Positions 13,386 through 24,910 of a stretch of 64,000 nt of DNA are shown one piece after another. Position numbers and translations under genes: made by a program. Below the pieces are notes generated by a model. It was not told the DNA's origin and made no database searches. It saw only the letters and a program-made list of their open reading frames with translations. The number at the start of each line of letters is the position of its first letter. Positions within the stretch are counted from its first letter, which is position 1. The stretch comes from Steromphala cineraria (taxonomy: Eukaryota; Mollusca; Gastropoda; Trochida; Trochidae): contig OU744732.1 in NCBI GenBank assembly GCA_916613615.1, positions 32,697,950-32,761,949 of the forward strand, read 5' to 3'.

Positions 13386-14585
13386 CCATTAAGGGTGTTT
13401 GAAAGTGGAGACTATTTTTCATCAAATGCTTCAATTCTTTTGTGTTTACAAGCAATAGATTATTCAATGGCATAAACTGATGATGAATAGATAAGGCTTC
13501 ACCTTTGAGGCTACTTAAGAATATAAACCCTTTGCTCTATAAAAGTTGGTGATTGAGCGACTTGAATTGCGCATTGAAGTCTAAGAGAACAGTATTTGTA
13601 TCCAGGGATGTACTCATTTTTGAACGGTCATTAATGAAAGTTCGACTTTCAACCAGAATTATTTTATAAAATCGCTGTCTATAAGGACATGAAACAGGTT
13701 TCCTTTCTCGGAAGTAAAAAGGAACATTTAGGAACATAAGTTGTAACATTAATTTACCTTTAGTCAACAGAGGACTTGAAATTGTCTGATCCCTAATTTC
13801 TACATATACATTTCTCGACAGTGATGGTGTGAAGTGAACTGAACCTCGTCTGGTAATGTCATCACTTCAGAGAGTTCCTGCTTTTACGCAGGTTTAAGTT
13901 AAGATGGCATATTGGTACAAATTGTCCACGTTTTTAACGATCTGTGAAAGAGCATCATTTGAGCCCAGTATTCTCAATTTTCACTCGCATGTGCCATCAC
14001 ATTGTCGACTGGTCATGAGAAATATATTCTACTAAAATATATTTTATTGTACCCCTGAGTAAAATTTAACTCATGTTCAAGACCAAACGTATTGTCGTCC
14101 GTGCAACATGATATGATCTTAATTGACTGTTCATCAAACAGTGAAATGTGTCCATTAAGAACTTAACCGCAGGTAGGCTTAAAGCATGATAGACATAATG
14201 AAAGATTTTGTTATGATTATTTATTACTATAAACAGAAAAAGATAATATTATTTTAAAAACAATCGTTATTTTGTTGCAGTATGATAGATAGAATAACTC
14301 AAACGTGTCATATTTAAACTGACCTGCAGAATATGAAGGTGATACCGTCCCTGATGATGTGATCCGATAATTCGTGATTTTCAAGGTGCCTCAGTATCTA
14401 CAATGTAGTGGATATAAACATATACCTGGAGATGATTGTTTATTTGTTACAACAACATCTGAATGTGCAAATGTTGCAAACGGTGCAGTTACATCTATGA
14501 TGATTACATTCCCTGATGAATAACTGAGTGACCTATAAGGTCGTTTCAAGGACACTTTATGTATTTTGCTGATACTCAATGTGTA
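13386..14585. other. AT-rich sequence with one dispersed repeat
   Basis: No gene was recognised. The part at about 13850-13960 ('ATCACTTCAGAGAGTTCC', then 'TTTTAACGATCTGTGAAA') recurs at 15247-15340 with the same order, indicating a dispersed repeat of about 100 bp. Confidence 0.45.
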
Positions 14586-14650
14586 ACTTAGTTGGTAGGG
14601 CGTCTGCTCATCACCTAGGATGCAAGGGTTACATGTATATTCCCTGCCAC
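14586..14650 (+). repeat. Degenerate tRNA-derived SINE head
   Basis: The plus strand reads 'TTAGTTGGTAGGGCGTCTGC', an A-box-like (RNA polymerase III) segment. About 30 bases on is 'GGGTTACATGTATATTCCC', a damaged B-box position. Spacing and order fit the tRNA-related head of a SINE. The B box is too poor for an active promoter, and a MITE begins 25 bases downstream. Confidence 0.5.
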
Positions 14651-14674
14651 ATCATTGGACATTCCGATCACACA

Positions 14675-14952
14675 CAGTCTAAGTAAACCTAGCCTCAATA
14701 ATGCTCGCTATACTCCCATACAGAGTCTAGCTAGGTGACGAAAGGGCTCGCCTCAGCCGACTTATCGAATTGAGCAATCAGGGCTCGGCTTACCATGCCG
14801 CAATAGTCTTCTTTCGCAGATATAACGTTTGCGAGTCATAGGTCGCTGAAAGGTCGGCTGCCCCTACCTCTTATTGAATCTCGCTAAACTCAATATGGGA
14901 TTAAATAGGAAGTAGGTTTACTTACTTATTGAGGCTAGGTTTACTTAGACTG
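14675..14952. mobile_element. MITE with 9-bp target duplication
   Basis: A 278-bp element with near-perfect terminal inverted repeats: CAGTCTAAGTAAACCTAGCC at the left and GGCTAGGTTTACTTAGACTG at the right. GATCACACA lies on both sides (14666-14674 and 14953-14961). A 9-bp duplication suits Mutator-like (MULE) transposition, which is an inference from family knowledge. There is no coding sequence. It sits just downstream of the tRNA-like SINE head. Confidence 0.8.
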
Positions 14953-15246
14953 GATCACACACAACATTTTAATCGAATTTTCGAATATGCCAATGCTAAA
15001 GTTATACATTGTAAGACGATTTTTTATATCTGCATAATTGCAACGAAATTCATTAACATATACAATATCTTAAAAACAAAGTTGAAATGTTCTCAGATAT
15101 CGTTATCAGCTTGCCATTTCTACAGCAAACCGTTAATCCTAAATCTCAGACTGTCCATACGCAACACAAGAAAGATGTCTGGTGCGTAATAGCCACACGA
15201 ACCCTTCATGACGTTTATAATATAAGTAGACTTAACTTTATCTGCA

Positions 15247-15345
15247 AATGAAATCACTTCAGACAGTTCCTGTCTTCGCACAGCAAAGGCTTTAGCTGAC
15301 AGATTGGTGAGAAGCGTTCCTATTTTAACGATCTGTGAAATATGG
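15247..15345. repeat. Dispersed repeat, second copy
   Basis: Matches about 13850-13960 ('ATCACTTCAGACAGTTCC' and 'TTTTAACGATCTGTGAAA'). Confidence 0.45.
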
Positions 15346-15435
15346 TCCTAGAGGACCTACCAAAAGTCAACCTCCAATATGCTCTCTAAATATCTTTATT
15401 ATATACTCATGTAATCTTAGGATAGTAATACAAGG

Positions 15436-15494
15436 GTGCAATACGGAATGCGTCTTCAAATTCCGTATTGCACGGTAAATTCCGTATTGCACGA
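15436..15494. repeat. Small inverted repeat plus direct copy
   Basis: GTGCAATACGGAAT is followed by ATTCCGTATTGCAC, then a second ATTCCGTATTGCAC in direct orientation. The 14-bp arms are perfect. Origin unknown. Confidence 0.6.
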
Positions 15495-15499
15495 TTGCT

Positions 15500-18239
15500 G
15501 GTTCTACTTTTTTCAAGCTTCGGCAATTCTCGCAACTTTCCGTACGTAACAATCATTTTCTTAATTAGAACACCGGATTTGACGTATCTCAATGCATTGG
15601 TAACAAACCTACTTTTTAATATGATATTGAAGAATAATATAGTGAGAAACTATATCACTATATCAATATTTGATATTATTTCATTTTCATGAGAATTATT
15701 TTTTTCAAAATAAAAATTGCTTTTTTGAAATCAAACATTGTACCTGATTGAAGATATGCAAAGTAGAGCCTATGTCAACTTGTATCCCTTCTTTAGTCCA
15801 TTCAGTCCATCTTTATAGAAATGGTTTAATGACATATATTTTCAGAAAACTGTTCACTGATGAAGCGTTCATTGAATCTTTGTTGACATGTTCAGATGAT
15901 TATCAGTTGTATAGTGATTTAATCTAGATTAGATTGTGACTCACTTTCGAAAACTTGTAGGATACTCCGGGAAAATTCAATTTAGCAGTTTTGTTTATAA
16001 ATTCGTTATTGTATTCTTGGTTGTTCGCTTTCCATTTTTAATCTAGTACGATGAAACTTGTAAAAATGAATGATACCTTTTAGGCTTAGTCTGTTTCTGT
16101 GCAGCCTATATTTTTTTACCATTTATCACGCTGCACACTACGTTTCCTTTGTTTGCTAAAACACTGAAGAGAAAAAATAAACATATATTTTTTCCCATAA
16201 AGCATAAAGTATTGCTTACCTTATTTTAGAAAACTTTTAAGAGATACGCTAAAACAATGCTGCAAACTTGCTAAGAGAATAATATGGCTGATTGTTGGAG
16301 GTTATAGTAGATGGGTTTTACCTCTATCTTCAGCGATGATTGCGATATAAATTTCCAAAGAAAAGAATAAATATATATGTTTCCCTTAGCGGGTGATTCT
16401 TAAAAGTGAATATTTAGTCATATTACAACAACTATGTTTCTTACACTGAGACTATGTTATAGAGCAGTTATTAATTTATCAGTAAATGTCCATTGTACAA
16501 TTTGCTTGTTTACATGTTTTACATGTTTAACAAGTTGCATCTTCTTCGTATTTTGCAAAGAGAATAATTGATGAACAAAACAAAATATGAGAATAATGAA
16601 AGCTAAAGTATTGGCACTGTAGGGCATTGATTTCAACTTGGTAAATTGCAAAATGTCCTTGTATTCATTGAAAGGATTCATACGTAGATATGCGTATCAT
16701 GAAATATGCTCGTGTTCAATTGTCAAACTCATGTTTCTGAGATTTCAATGTATTCAGATAAACGAATTTTTCAATTTCATCATATGGCTTTAAGTGTGCC
16801 TTATCCATAACTACCAGTGTTAATGGCACTACTGCTATTGGCAAGTTATTTCATTTTCAACTAAAGCCTTGACATAAGCAGATGTTTGTCAAAGGCATTA
16901 ATGCAGGGATCAATCTTTATATGTAAAGCAGTCTCTCTACAATGCAATTAGTCACTTATACTACTGTTTTCGCAAACAAATTAAATCTCTTCTGATATAT
17001 AGCTGTTCCTTTGCTGTCAATTTGTCATTTACATTTCCGTTTATGTCAGTTCCAGGATTTCAAATACTACATTATTGTCAAAAACAGAAAGATTAGTGTT
17101 GTGATAGATTTTGAGAAGCAATATTTTAGCAACGATTGCTTCTGTGTCACAATCTAACACAAAGATCTCATGGTATAGACGAAAATGATAATTTGAAAAT
17201 TCATAGTATATGTACTTGATAGACATCTCTGATAAACTTATCACAGGTGATCAGGTAACTTACTGAAGGCCTGTAAAATAACTCTTTGAAATTTTTTATT
17301 TTTTTTATTTTTAAAGATGTACTCATAGTACACTGTCACAAGCAGATAGCATATGTGAACACGTAGGTCATGACATTTGTCTATAATGACATTTACTTGC
17401 TCCTTAAAAGGATATGTTGTGAATTACAGCTTTTTATCAAAATACCATTGCCTCGAATCGCTCACTATTATTTTCGAGTGACATTTCAAAAACAATCACA
17501 ATAAAGATGTAAGTGGTTAGGTTTGTTTTTACAATTTGCTGCTCAATTCATTCAATGTACCATGTGATTTGAAATCTTGGGAATGTATATCACTGCCTAC
17601 AGACGAGTTGTCCTTCGGTGAATTTACCTTAGCAATTGTGATTAGTGATTAGCATGTCTGAACTGGCTTCTAAGTACCCTGTTTAACATGTGTGCTGGAA
17701 ATAAGATCCCTAAAGTGTCGCAATAAGGTAGTGATTAGAATACCAAAGAGGGGATATGCTAAATATACAGACATGTGGACACAGAATTACAAATCATAGA
17801 GGTTCGTTGGTAACATTAGAGCTCAACTTCGAATTTGAAGTATCTTATTTCGGGGTTCCAGATGTACAAAGTAGTGAGTAAATACATATGTTATTGTATA
17901 TCAACATCGTTTTAGGTCACCTCGTGTGTTGTAAAAATGTGAAGGTGCTTGATGAGAAAAACTTATATTCAGAGTTGACCAGAACTATTAAAAAATCAAA
18001 TAACATAAACTTAATTTTAATTACAGAAAAGTATAGTTTTTGCTGTAAAGGGTTATATATATCTTTATTTCTGTAAAGACATGTTAAGAAAAAGGTTTCT
18101 CGTTTAGCAAAATAAATAAAACATAAAACATAAATAAGACACGCCACCTTTTGTACATGTATGCTATATATTTTCTTGTGCATAGTACAATTATCGTACA
18201 TTTATGTATGTTTACATTATAAATATCACGAGTAACCCA
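15500..18239. other. AT-rich sequence, nothing recognised
   Basis: Only short, domain-less open frames. No terminal repeats or RNA genes were recognised. Confidence 0.5.
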
Positions 18240-18243
18240 TTAA

Positions 18244-18600
18244 AGGGGCAGTAGCACGTTTTTTGATAATTTTATAATTTAAAATTTTCACTGATTATTG
18301 TATGTTAATGCTAAATGTATTATGTTGATAGTGTCATAAATCTCATTACACAAGCCAATCAGCCATAGTCAGAGGACAAAGTATGAATATTCACATGAAA
18401 TCCATTGGCGGCCATTTTTGTGTGAACACCTTTAATTCATTTTATTTAAGAAAAAGGAATTGCATGGCTAAACTTTACATTATATATTTGAATTATTACT
18501 GCTGCATTTAGTTTAAATACATTGTCTTTCAATTGGAACCATTTTTTTTCATTTTCCTGACATCACCATTTATTCCCCATAAAAACGTGCTACTGCCCCT
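18244..18600. mobile_element. TTAA-flanked MITE (piggyBac-like ends)
   Basis: A 357-bp element with terminal repeats AGGGGCAGTAGCACGTTTT and AAAACGTGCTACTGCCCCT. TTAA lies on both sides (18240-18243 and 18601-18604). A TTAA duplication is the hallmark of piggyBac-type insertion; the element itself is non-coding and would need a transposase supplied elsewhere. A decayed relative is at 13078-13385. Confidence 0.8.
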
Positions 18601-18689
18601 TTAAACCTCAGTTAATCACATTGATTTTATATATTCGTTAACATACATGATAAACTTTAAAAAACATTTCGATGATGTAATTAATAATA

Positions 18690-18770
18690 GAGCTATTATC
18701 TCTGTAGCTCATCAGGCTTCATATTGAATTTTGCTTTATGGTGTGGCCAATGTGGTTCCCCACTGTGTTG
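18690..18770. mobile_element. Pearl-like element, left part
   Basis: Contains the terminal motif GTAGCTCATCAGG (18704-18716) preceded by a GAGC...CTC pair, as at the right end of the 33.8-35.7 kb element. The rest of this element resumes at 30322, because an 11.5-kb foldback element inserted at ACTGTGTTG. Confidence 0.65.
18762..18770. repeat. 9-bp target duplication, left copy (ACTGTGTTG)
   Basis: The identical ACTGTGTTG lies at 30313-30321, immediately outside the other end of the foldback element. Confidence 0.8.
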
Positions 18771-18860
18771 AGCAACCAGAAGTTAGCACAAGATTCAAGA
18801 TTCAACATTCACATTCGAATGTTGAATATTGAAAATGGTGCTAACTTCAGGTACAAAAAT
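18771..18860. repeat. Terminal hairpin of foldback arm, left
   Basis: Within the terminal repeat, GAAGTTAGCAC (18779-18789) faces GTGCTAACTTC (18838-18848), with an inner AACATTC/GAATGTT pair. Each end of the element can therefore fold on itself as well as with the opposite end. Confidence 0.65.
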
Positions 18861-20095
18861 CAACATTCGCGAATCTGAATCTGAAATTAAATTTCACATT
18901 CACATTCGAATCTGAATGTTGATTTTTTTTCAACATTCACATTCAAAATGAATCTTGAGTTTTTTCAATTTGGGCTTTCAAATCATATCTTATGGACTCG
19001 ACATTCGCGAATCTGAATCTGAAATTAAATTTCACATTCACATTCGAATCTGAATGTTGATTTTTTTTCAACATTCACATTCAAAATGAATCTTGAGTTT
19101 TTTCAATTTGGGCTTTCAAATCATATCTTATAGACTCTACATTCGCGAATCTGAATCTGAAATTAAATTTCACATTCACATTCGAATCTGAATGTTGATT
19201 TTTTTTCAACATTCACATTCAAAATGAATCTTGAGTTTTTTCAATTTGGGCTTTCAAATCATATCTTATAGACTCGACATTCGCGAATCTGAATCTGAAA
19301 TTAAATTTCACATTCACATTCGAATCTGAATGTTGATTTTTTTCAACATTCACATTCAAAATGAATCTTGAGTTTTTTCAATTTGGGCTTTCAAATCATA
19401 TCTTATAGACTCGACATTCGCGAATCTGAATCTGAAATTAAATTTCACATTCACATTCGAATCTGAATGTTGATTTTTTTTCAACATTCACATTCAAAAT
19501 GAATCTTGAGTTTTTTCAATTTGGGCTTTCAAATCATATCTTATAGACTCTACATTCGCGAATTGGAATCTGAAATTAAATTTCACATTCACATTCGAAT
19601 CTGAATGTTGATTTTTTTTCAACATTCACATTCAAAATGAATCTTGAGTTTTTTCAATTTGGGCTTTTAAATCATATCTTATAGACTCTACATTCGCGAA
19701 TCTGAATTTGAAATTAAATTTCACATTCACATTCGAATCTGAATGTTGATTTTTTTTCAACATTCACATTCAAAATGAATCTTGAGTTTTTTCAATTTGG
19801 GCTTTCAAATCATATCTTATAGACTCGACATTCGCGAATCTGAATCTGAAATTAAATTTCACATTCACATTCACATTCGAATCTGAATGTTGATTTTTTT
19901 TCAACATTCACATTCAAAATGAATCTTGAGTTTTTTCAATTTGGGCTTTTAAATCATATCTTATAGACTCTACATTCGCGAATCTGAATCTGAAATTAAA
20001 TTTCACATTCACATTCGAATCTGAATGTTGATTTTTTTTCAAAATCACATTCAAAATGAATCTTGAGTTTTTTTCCATTTGAGCTTTCAAATCCT
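18861..20095. repeat. 138-bp satellite array, left arm (about 9 copies)
   Basis: The marker CGCGAAT recurs at 18868, 19006, 19144, 19282, 19419, 19557, 19695, 19833 and 19977, giving a 138-bp period. The last interval is 144 because of an extra ACATTC. Copies are nearly identical. Each monomer is rich in short self-complementary words such as GAATGT/ACATTC. Confidence 0.9.
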
Positions 20096-21312
20096 ATCAA
20101 CATGAACTAATGTTGAATCTGGATTTTATTCCCACACATTTCCTTATTTGATTTATAAAACCTTCATATCCAAAATATTTGTGGTAACAACGTGTTTGTA
20201 AATTTCGAAGACTTTAGTATGATACCACATTTAATTACATTTTCTAAGCTTTATTTTGAATTCGCTGCTCATGCAGTTCTACCAATATTTTATAGTACTT
20301 ATCATAGAATTCAATAAATATTTAGGATCGATGTAACAATTATCATATTGAGAGCTCCATCACAATGGGAACATGTAGAATAAAATTCTAAGATACTAAT
20401 ATTTTAGAGGGATTTAGGGATTTCTTATATGTTTGTTTTTTAAGATCACAACCTTTATTTTGTAAAACATGAAGTTAATTCCATCCCTTTTTGCATAAAA
20501 TTACTATTAAGTTTGTAACTTCGTCTTAATATATTGTATATGGATATTGATATTTGTAAATAGTTCATGTTGAAATTCTTAAATCGTTGAAATTCGGCAT
20601 AAAATCCTAATTCGCCTACACCATCTTCGCACGACAAAACGTAAATTCAATGATAAACAAACGATCTGAGAGACAGCACTGTCTGTTATACACAGGTGTG
20701 TCCCAATTTGCTCTACGGTGTCCGACCACTTGAATACACATAACGCTTGAGTGCACTCTATACTCCGGGTGTTTAATGCGCTCGAATTTTTGACAGTGCG
20801 GAATGCAAAGATGAGCATAAGAACTTGTAATAGATCAGGATGAATATATATGTCCTGTTCCCCAGTGGTCAATACCTTTGTCTAAAATTCATTTAAAAAA
20901 AACAACGATATTAACATGGGATTCCGAAATAGATGTTTCAATGCTTGAACAGATGTTTATAAACTGTTCAGTGTTTATAACATTTTCAATTTTACATCAA
21001 TGGATGATTTAGTTATAATTATGTTATCATAAGCTTTATACACCCCCGTTACGAAGTAATCGAGGGTATATAGCAGTTATTCTGTCCTTTCGTCCAGGTA
21101 CATATCTCGAAAACCGTTAGAGGTAGATCAATCAAACTTTGTTCCGGTGTTTGAGGATTGTCATCATGTTGCAATTAATCAAGTTTTTTTCATATTTCTT
21201 TATGTAGTTATGGTCCCTGGCTCTCTCTGTATTCTAGCCTGGTGTAAATGCCAATGACTATATGACTTTGCTTGCTTATCTAAATGAACTAATATATATA
21301 TATATATATATA
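20096..21312. repeat. Unique inner arm of foldback element, left
   Basis: About 1.2 kb repeated in inverted orientation at about 23690-24915 with few differences. Near 21037-21074 it holds a palindromic TACACCCCCG...CGAGGGTATA motif followed by 'GTCCTTTCGTCC', as at the end of the pearl-like element at 46.4 kb. It therefore includes a captured transposon fragment. A 97-residue open frame lies on the minus strand at 20579-20872. Confidence 0.75.
20579..20872 (-). CDS. Uncertain ORF in foldback arm (shortened copy)
   Basis: 97 residues starting MTTGEQDIYIHPDLLQV. Identical to the first 87 or so residues of the 140-residue frame at 24127-24549 on the other arm, apart from one substitution (RRWCRR against RRLCRR). 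It then diverges through a frameshift near 20600. Shared identity is expected simply because the arms are copies, so it does not prove coding function. I recognise no domain, transposase signature or catalytic motif. Confidence 0.2.
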   Translation of the reverse strand: MTTGEQDIYIHPDLLQVLMLIFAFRTVKNSSALNTRSIECTQALCVFKWSDTVEQIGTHLCITDSAVSQIVCLSLNLRFVVRRWCRRIRILCRISTI

Positions 21313-21317
21313 TATAT
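21292..21317. repeat. (TA)n microsatellite
   Basis: About 26 bp of alternating T and A at the inner end of the left arm. Related (AT)n tracts at about 21503-21532 and 23681-23706 bracket the Penelope-like insertions, suggesting all three derive from one target tract. Confidence 0.8.
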
Positions 21318-21349
21318 CAGAAACATTTGAGTTGGTCTGGTATACAGTC

Positions 21350-21496
21350 AAATATATTCAAAAGTTAAAAAACGCACAACACCAATAGACTCCTACTAGT
21401 TTCATTGTAATCTTCAGGGAGTACAAAACAGTTGTACTCCCTGAAGATTACAATGAAACTAGTAGGAGTCTATTGGTGTTGTGTGTGTTTTAACTT

Positions 21497-21510
<14 letters not shown>
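21350..21510. repeat. Solo Penelope-type terminal palindrome
   Basis: Two arms of about 75 bp meet near 21429; GTACTCCCTGAAGATTACAA and its complement are the inner parts. One strand carries CTGAAGA and GAAAC, the spacing of hammerhead-like motifs known from Penelope-like element termini. No coding sequence lies between the arms, so it looks like a terminus-only remnant flanked by (AT)n. Confidence 0.55.
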
Positions 21511-21530
<20 letters not shown>

Positions 21531-21535
<5 letters not shown>

Positions 21536-23692
21536 GAAAAGATAAAAAATGACACGAAGCCAATCAAAACTCCAACATGTTTCAATGGTATCATCAGGGA
21601 GTCTGACAAAATACAGTTATGACGTTATGATGTCACAATGAATTTGACATAACAATGGTATGACGTCACAATCAGGCAAGCGGTAAGATGGACACAATAA
21701 GAATTTGATAGAATAAAAGATGCTACTATTAAGCATTAAGTTGTGGTTTTAACATTTTAATGAAATAGTCTTCTTTTAATTGTCGCATTATTCTATTATT
21801 TGTGTCCATTTTGTAAAATGGAAAGATCTTGAATTTAATGTCCTTGTCTTTTGCACATGTATCCAAGTGAGCACTCAGTGGTATACAGCGTGTCTCAGGA
21901 CATTTTATTTGCTGTTTATGAACACGGACCCTGTCTCTCAGGCACTCAGTCTGTCCTATATATTCAGCACAACATCCTTGGCATATATAACATAAATGAT
22001 GTGTTTAGCGGCACAGTCAATATCAAAGCGCACATAAAATCTCTCACTTCTGTTAATGAATTTTATACTTGAATTCTCAAGTATATATGGACATGTTCGA
22101 CAGTTACCTCTGTTACATTTAGTAACTCTATATTCTTTTGGTGTACTGCTTATGTCAAATCTTGCTCTAGTTAAACATTGTTTTAAACTTTTACTTTGGC
22201 GTTTACTCTTGATAAAATTTTCTTTATCAATAATTCGGCACATTTTTTCATCACACACTAGAATAGGTACATTTTGCTTTATACTCTGGAACAAATCTGG
22301 ATTGAGGGGGTTATGAGTTGAGACATAAGCAATATCCACATTTTGATGTTTTTCTTTCTTCAGTACTTTTAAGAGTTCTCTTCTATCGATGGATAAAGAT
22401 TTATTGATTCCATCCTCGACAAGAGAGGGTGGGTATCCTCATCTCTGTAGTAATACTTTGAGTTCCCTGAGTCTGATATCTCTTGTATCTTCATTTGAAC
22501 ATATCATACAAATACGTCTTGATAAGTTGTATGGGATACTCCTCTTCGTATGTAAAGGATGACAAGATGAAAAATCCAAGTATTGTTTAGTATCCGTTGG
22601 CTTATAATATATGTCCGTTTCAAAGCGTCCATTTGATATTTTCACAACAGTATCCAAAAAAGAAATGTCAGTGTCACTTTTTTCCACTGTAAATACAATA
22701 TGTTCGTTCATACTATTCAATGTCTTGTGGAATGTATCTAGATCGTTATTTGAAAATGGCCACAATATGAAGCAGTCATCTAAGTACCGACGCCAATTTT
22801 CAATAAAGTAATTACTGATTTGATTTCCCAAATTTTCCTGCAACTTAGTAACTAAGTTGTTTTCCATATATCCTAGTACTAAGGTTGCGTTTGTTGGCGC
22901 CATTTTTGTACCCATAGCTGTACGTTTTATTTGTTTTTAATGTGTACCATTAAAGAAGAAAACATTTTTTGTCAAAATAAATTGTACACTTTCAAGAATA
23001 AAAGACTTAGAAAATCTATCAGATAATAATTATGGGTGCATATCAAGCCAGTATTCTATTGCTTCGAGACCCAATTCATGAGGAATATTGGAATACAAAC
23101 TTTTAACATCAAATGTAACTAGTTTGATATCATCAGATATAGTTTCAGGTAGAAAGTTAATGAAATCCATGGTATCTCTGGTATAACTTTTTACTTTCGT
23201 AAGATATGGTTTCAATAAAATATCTATGAAATTACTCAAACGGTGAGTACCACAGCTTGGGCCTGCAATTATTTGCCTTAATGTTAGATCTTTGGGATGT
23301 TCACATTGTATATAGCTTTTTGAAGAGATGGCACATTTGTGTGTTATATCCTTGCATTTGTGAATTTTTGGCAAACCATAAAAGTTACTTTCTTTACATG
23401 GAAAATTTGTGAGATAGTCATATTCTTTGTCCGTCATTACATCTGGAAAAGTTTTCAAAAATTTAAAATGTTAAAACCACAACTTAATGCTTAATAGTAG
23501 CATCTTTTATTCTATCAAATTCTTATTGTGCCCATCTTACCGCTTGCCTGATTGTGACGTCATACCATTGTTATGTCAAATTCATCATAACGTCATAACT
23601 GTATTTTGTCAGACTCCCTGATGATACCATTGAAACATGTTGGAATTTTGATTGGCTTCGTGTCATTTTTTATCTTTTCATTATATATATAT
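21531..23692 (-). mobile_element. Penelope-like element 1, broken
   Basis: About 2.2 kb, coding strand minus, inserted in an (AT)n tract at the centre of the foldback element. It is bracketed by inverted repeats of about 230 bp (21531-21760 and 23463-23692). The repeat at the 5' side is an inverted copy of the element's own 3' end, including its last codons. The terminal repeat carries CTGATGA and GAAAC, reminiscent of the hammerhead core reported in PLE termini, though the helix pairing is weak here. Confidence 0.8.
21729..23458 (-). pseudogene. Penelope-type reverse transcriptase/GIY-YIG, decayed
   Basis: The reading frame on the minus strand is broken into pieces. 23458-23030 carries the early RT blocks (FYGLPKIHK, RQIIAGPSCGTHRLSNF, LVTFDVKSLYSNIP). 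22915-22439 carries GTKMAPTNATLVLG and the catalytic YLDD in RRYLDDCFILW. 22339-21956 holds a cysteine-bearing linker (CNRGNCRTC). The GIY-YIG endonuclease follows in another frame (YIGQTECLRDRVRVHKQQI, about 21960-21890), ending with FIKMLKPQLNA and a stop at 21729. The protein would copy RNA at a nick made by its own endonuclease. The 5' part before the RT blocks is missing. At least two stops and one frameshift show it is dead. Confidence 0.85.
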
Positions 23693-24910
23693 ATATATAT
23701 ATATATTAGTTCATTTAGATAAGCAAGCAAAGTCATATAGTCATTGGCATTTACACCAGGCTAGAATACAGAGAGAGCCAGGGACCATAACTACATAAAG
23801 AAATATGAAAAAAACTTGATTAATTGCAACATGATGACAATCCTTTAAACACCGGAACAAAGTTTGATTGATCTACCTCTAACGGTTTTCGAGATATGAA
23901 CCTGGACGAAAGGACAGAATAACTGCTATATACCCCCGATTACTTCGTAACGGGGGTGTATAAAGCTTATGATAACATAATTATAACTAAATCATCCATT
24001 GATGTAAAATTGAAAATGTTATAAACACTGAACAGTTTATAAACATCTGTTCAAGCATTGAAACATCTATTTCGGAATCCCATGTTAATATCGTTGTTTT
24101 TTTTAAATTAATTTTAGACAAAGGTATTGACCACAGGGGAACAGGACATATATATTCATCCTGATCTATTACAAGTTCTTATGCTCATCTTTGCATTCCG
24201 CACTGTCAAAAATTCGAGCGCATTAAACACCCGGAGTATAGAGTGCACTCAAGCGTTATGTGTATTCAAGTGGTCGGACACCGTAGAGCAAATTGGGACA
24301 CACCTGTGTATAACAGACAGTGCTGTCTCTCAGATCGTTTGTTTATCATTGAATTTACGTTTTGTCGTGCGAAGATTGTGTAGGCGAATTAGGATTTTAT
24401 GTTTTGCCGAATTTCAACGATTTAAGAATTTCAACATGAACTATTTACAAATATCAATATCCATATACAATATATTAAGACGAAGGTACAAACTTAATAG
24501 TAATTTTATGCAAAAAGGGATGGAATTAACTTCATGTTTTACAAAATAAAGGTTTTGATCTTAAAAAACAAACATATAAGAAATCCCTAAATCCCTCTAA
24601 AATATTAGTATCTTAGAATTTTATTCTACATGTTCCCATTGTGATGGAGCTCTCCATATGATAATTGTTACATCGATCCTAAATATTTATTGAATTCTAT
24701 GATAAGTACTATAAAATATTGGTAGAACTGCATGAGCAGCGAATTCAAAATAAAGCTTAGAAAATGTAATTAAATGTGGTATCATACTAAAGTCTTCGAA
24801 ATTTACAAACACGTTGTTACCACAAATATTTTGGATATGAAGGTTTTATAAATCAAATAAGGAAATGTGTGGGAATAAAATCCAGATTCAACATTAGTTC
24901 ATGTTGATAG
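23680..24910. repeat. Unique inner arm of foldback element, right
   Basis: Inverted counterpart of about 20096-21312. Few differences between arms are visible. It contains the 140-residue plus-strand frame 24127-24549 and the same CCCCCG-palindrome fragment at about 23930-23965. Confidence 0.75.
24127..24549 (+). CDS. Uncertain ORF in foldback arm (longer copy)
   Basis: 140 residues, MTTGEQDIYIHPDLLQV... ending ELTSCFTK. It has a basic stretch (RRLCRRIR) near residues 85-95. No domain was recognised. It is the only frame over 100 residues in the foldback element's own sequence and is present in both arms, the other copy being frameshifted. It could be a remnant of a former internal gene or chance. 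A homology search against other copies of the element would be needed to call it a gene. Confidence 0.25.
   Translation: MTTGEQDIYIHPDLLQVLMLIFAFRTVKNSSALNTRSIECTQALCVFKWSDTVEQIGTHLCITDSAVSQIVCLSLNLRFVVRRLCRRIRILCFAEFQRFKNFNMNYLQISISIYNILRRRYKLNSNFMQKGMELTSCFTK

Noticed and set aside
21531..23692. Confident hammerhead ribozyme in PLE 1
   Set aside because: CTGATGA and GAAAC are present, but stem I and stem II pair poorly, so only the 32.9-kb fold is listed as an RNA feature.
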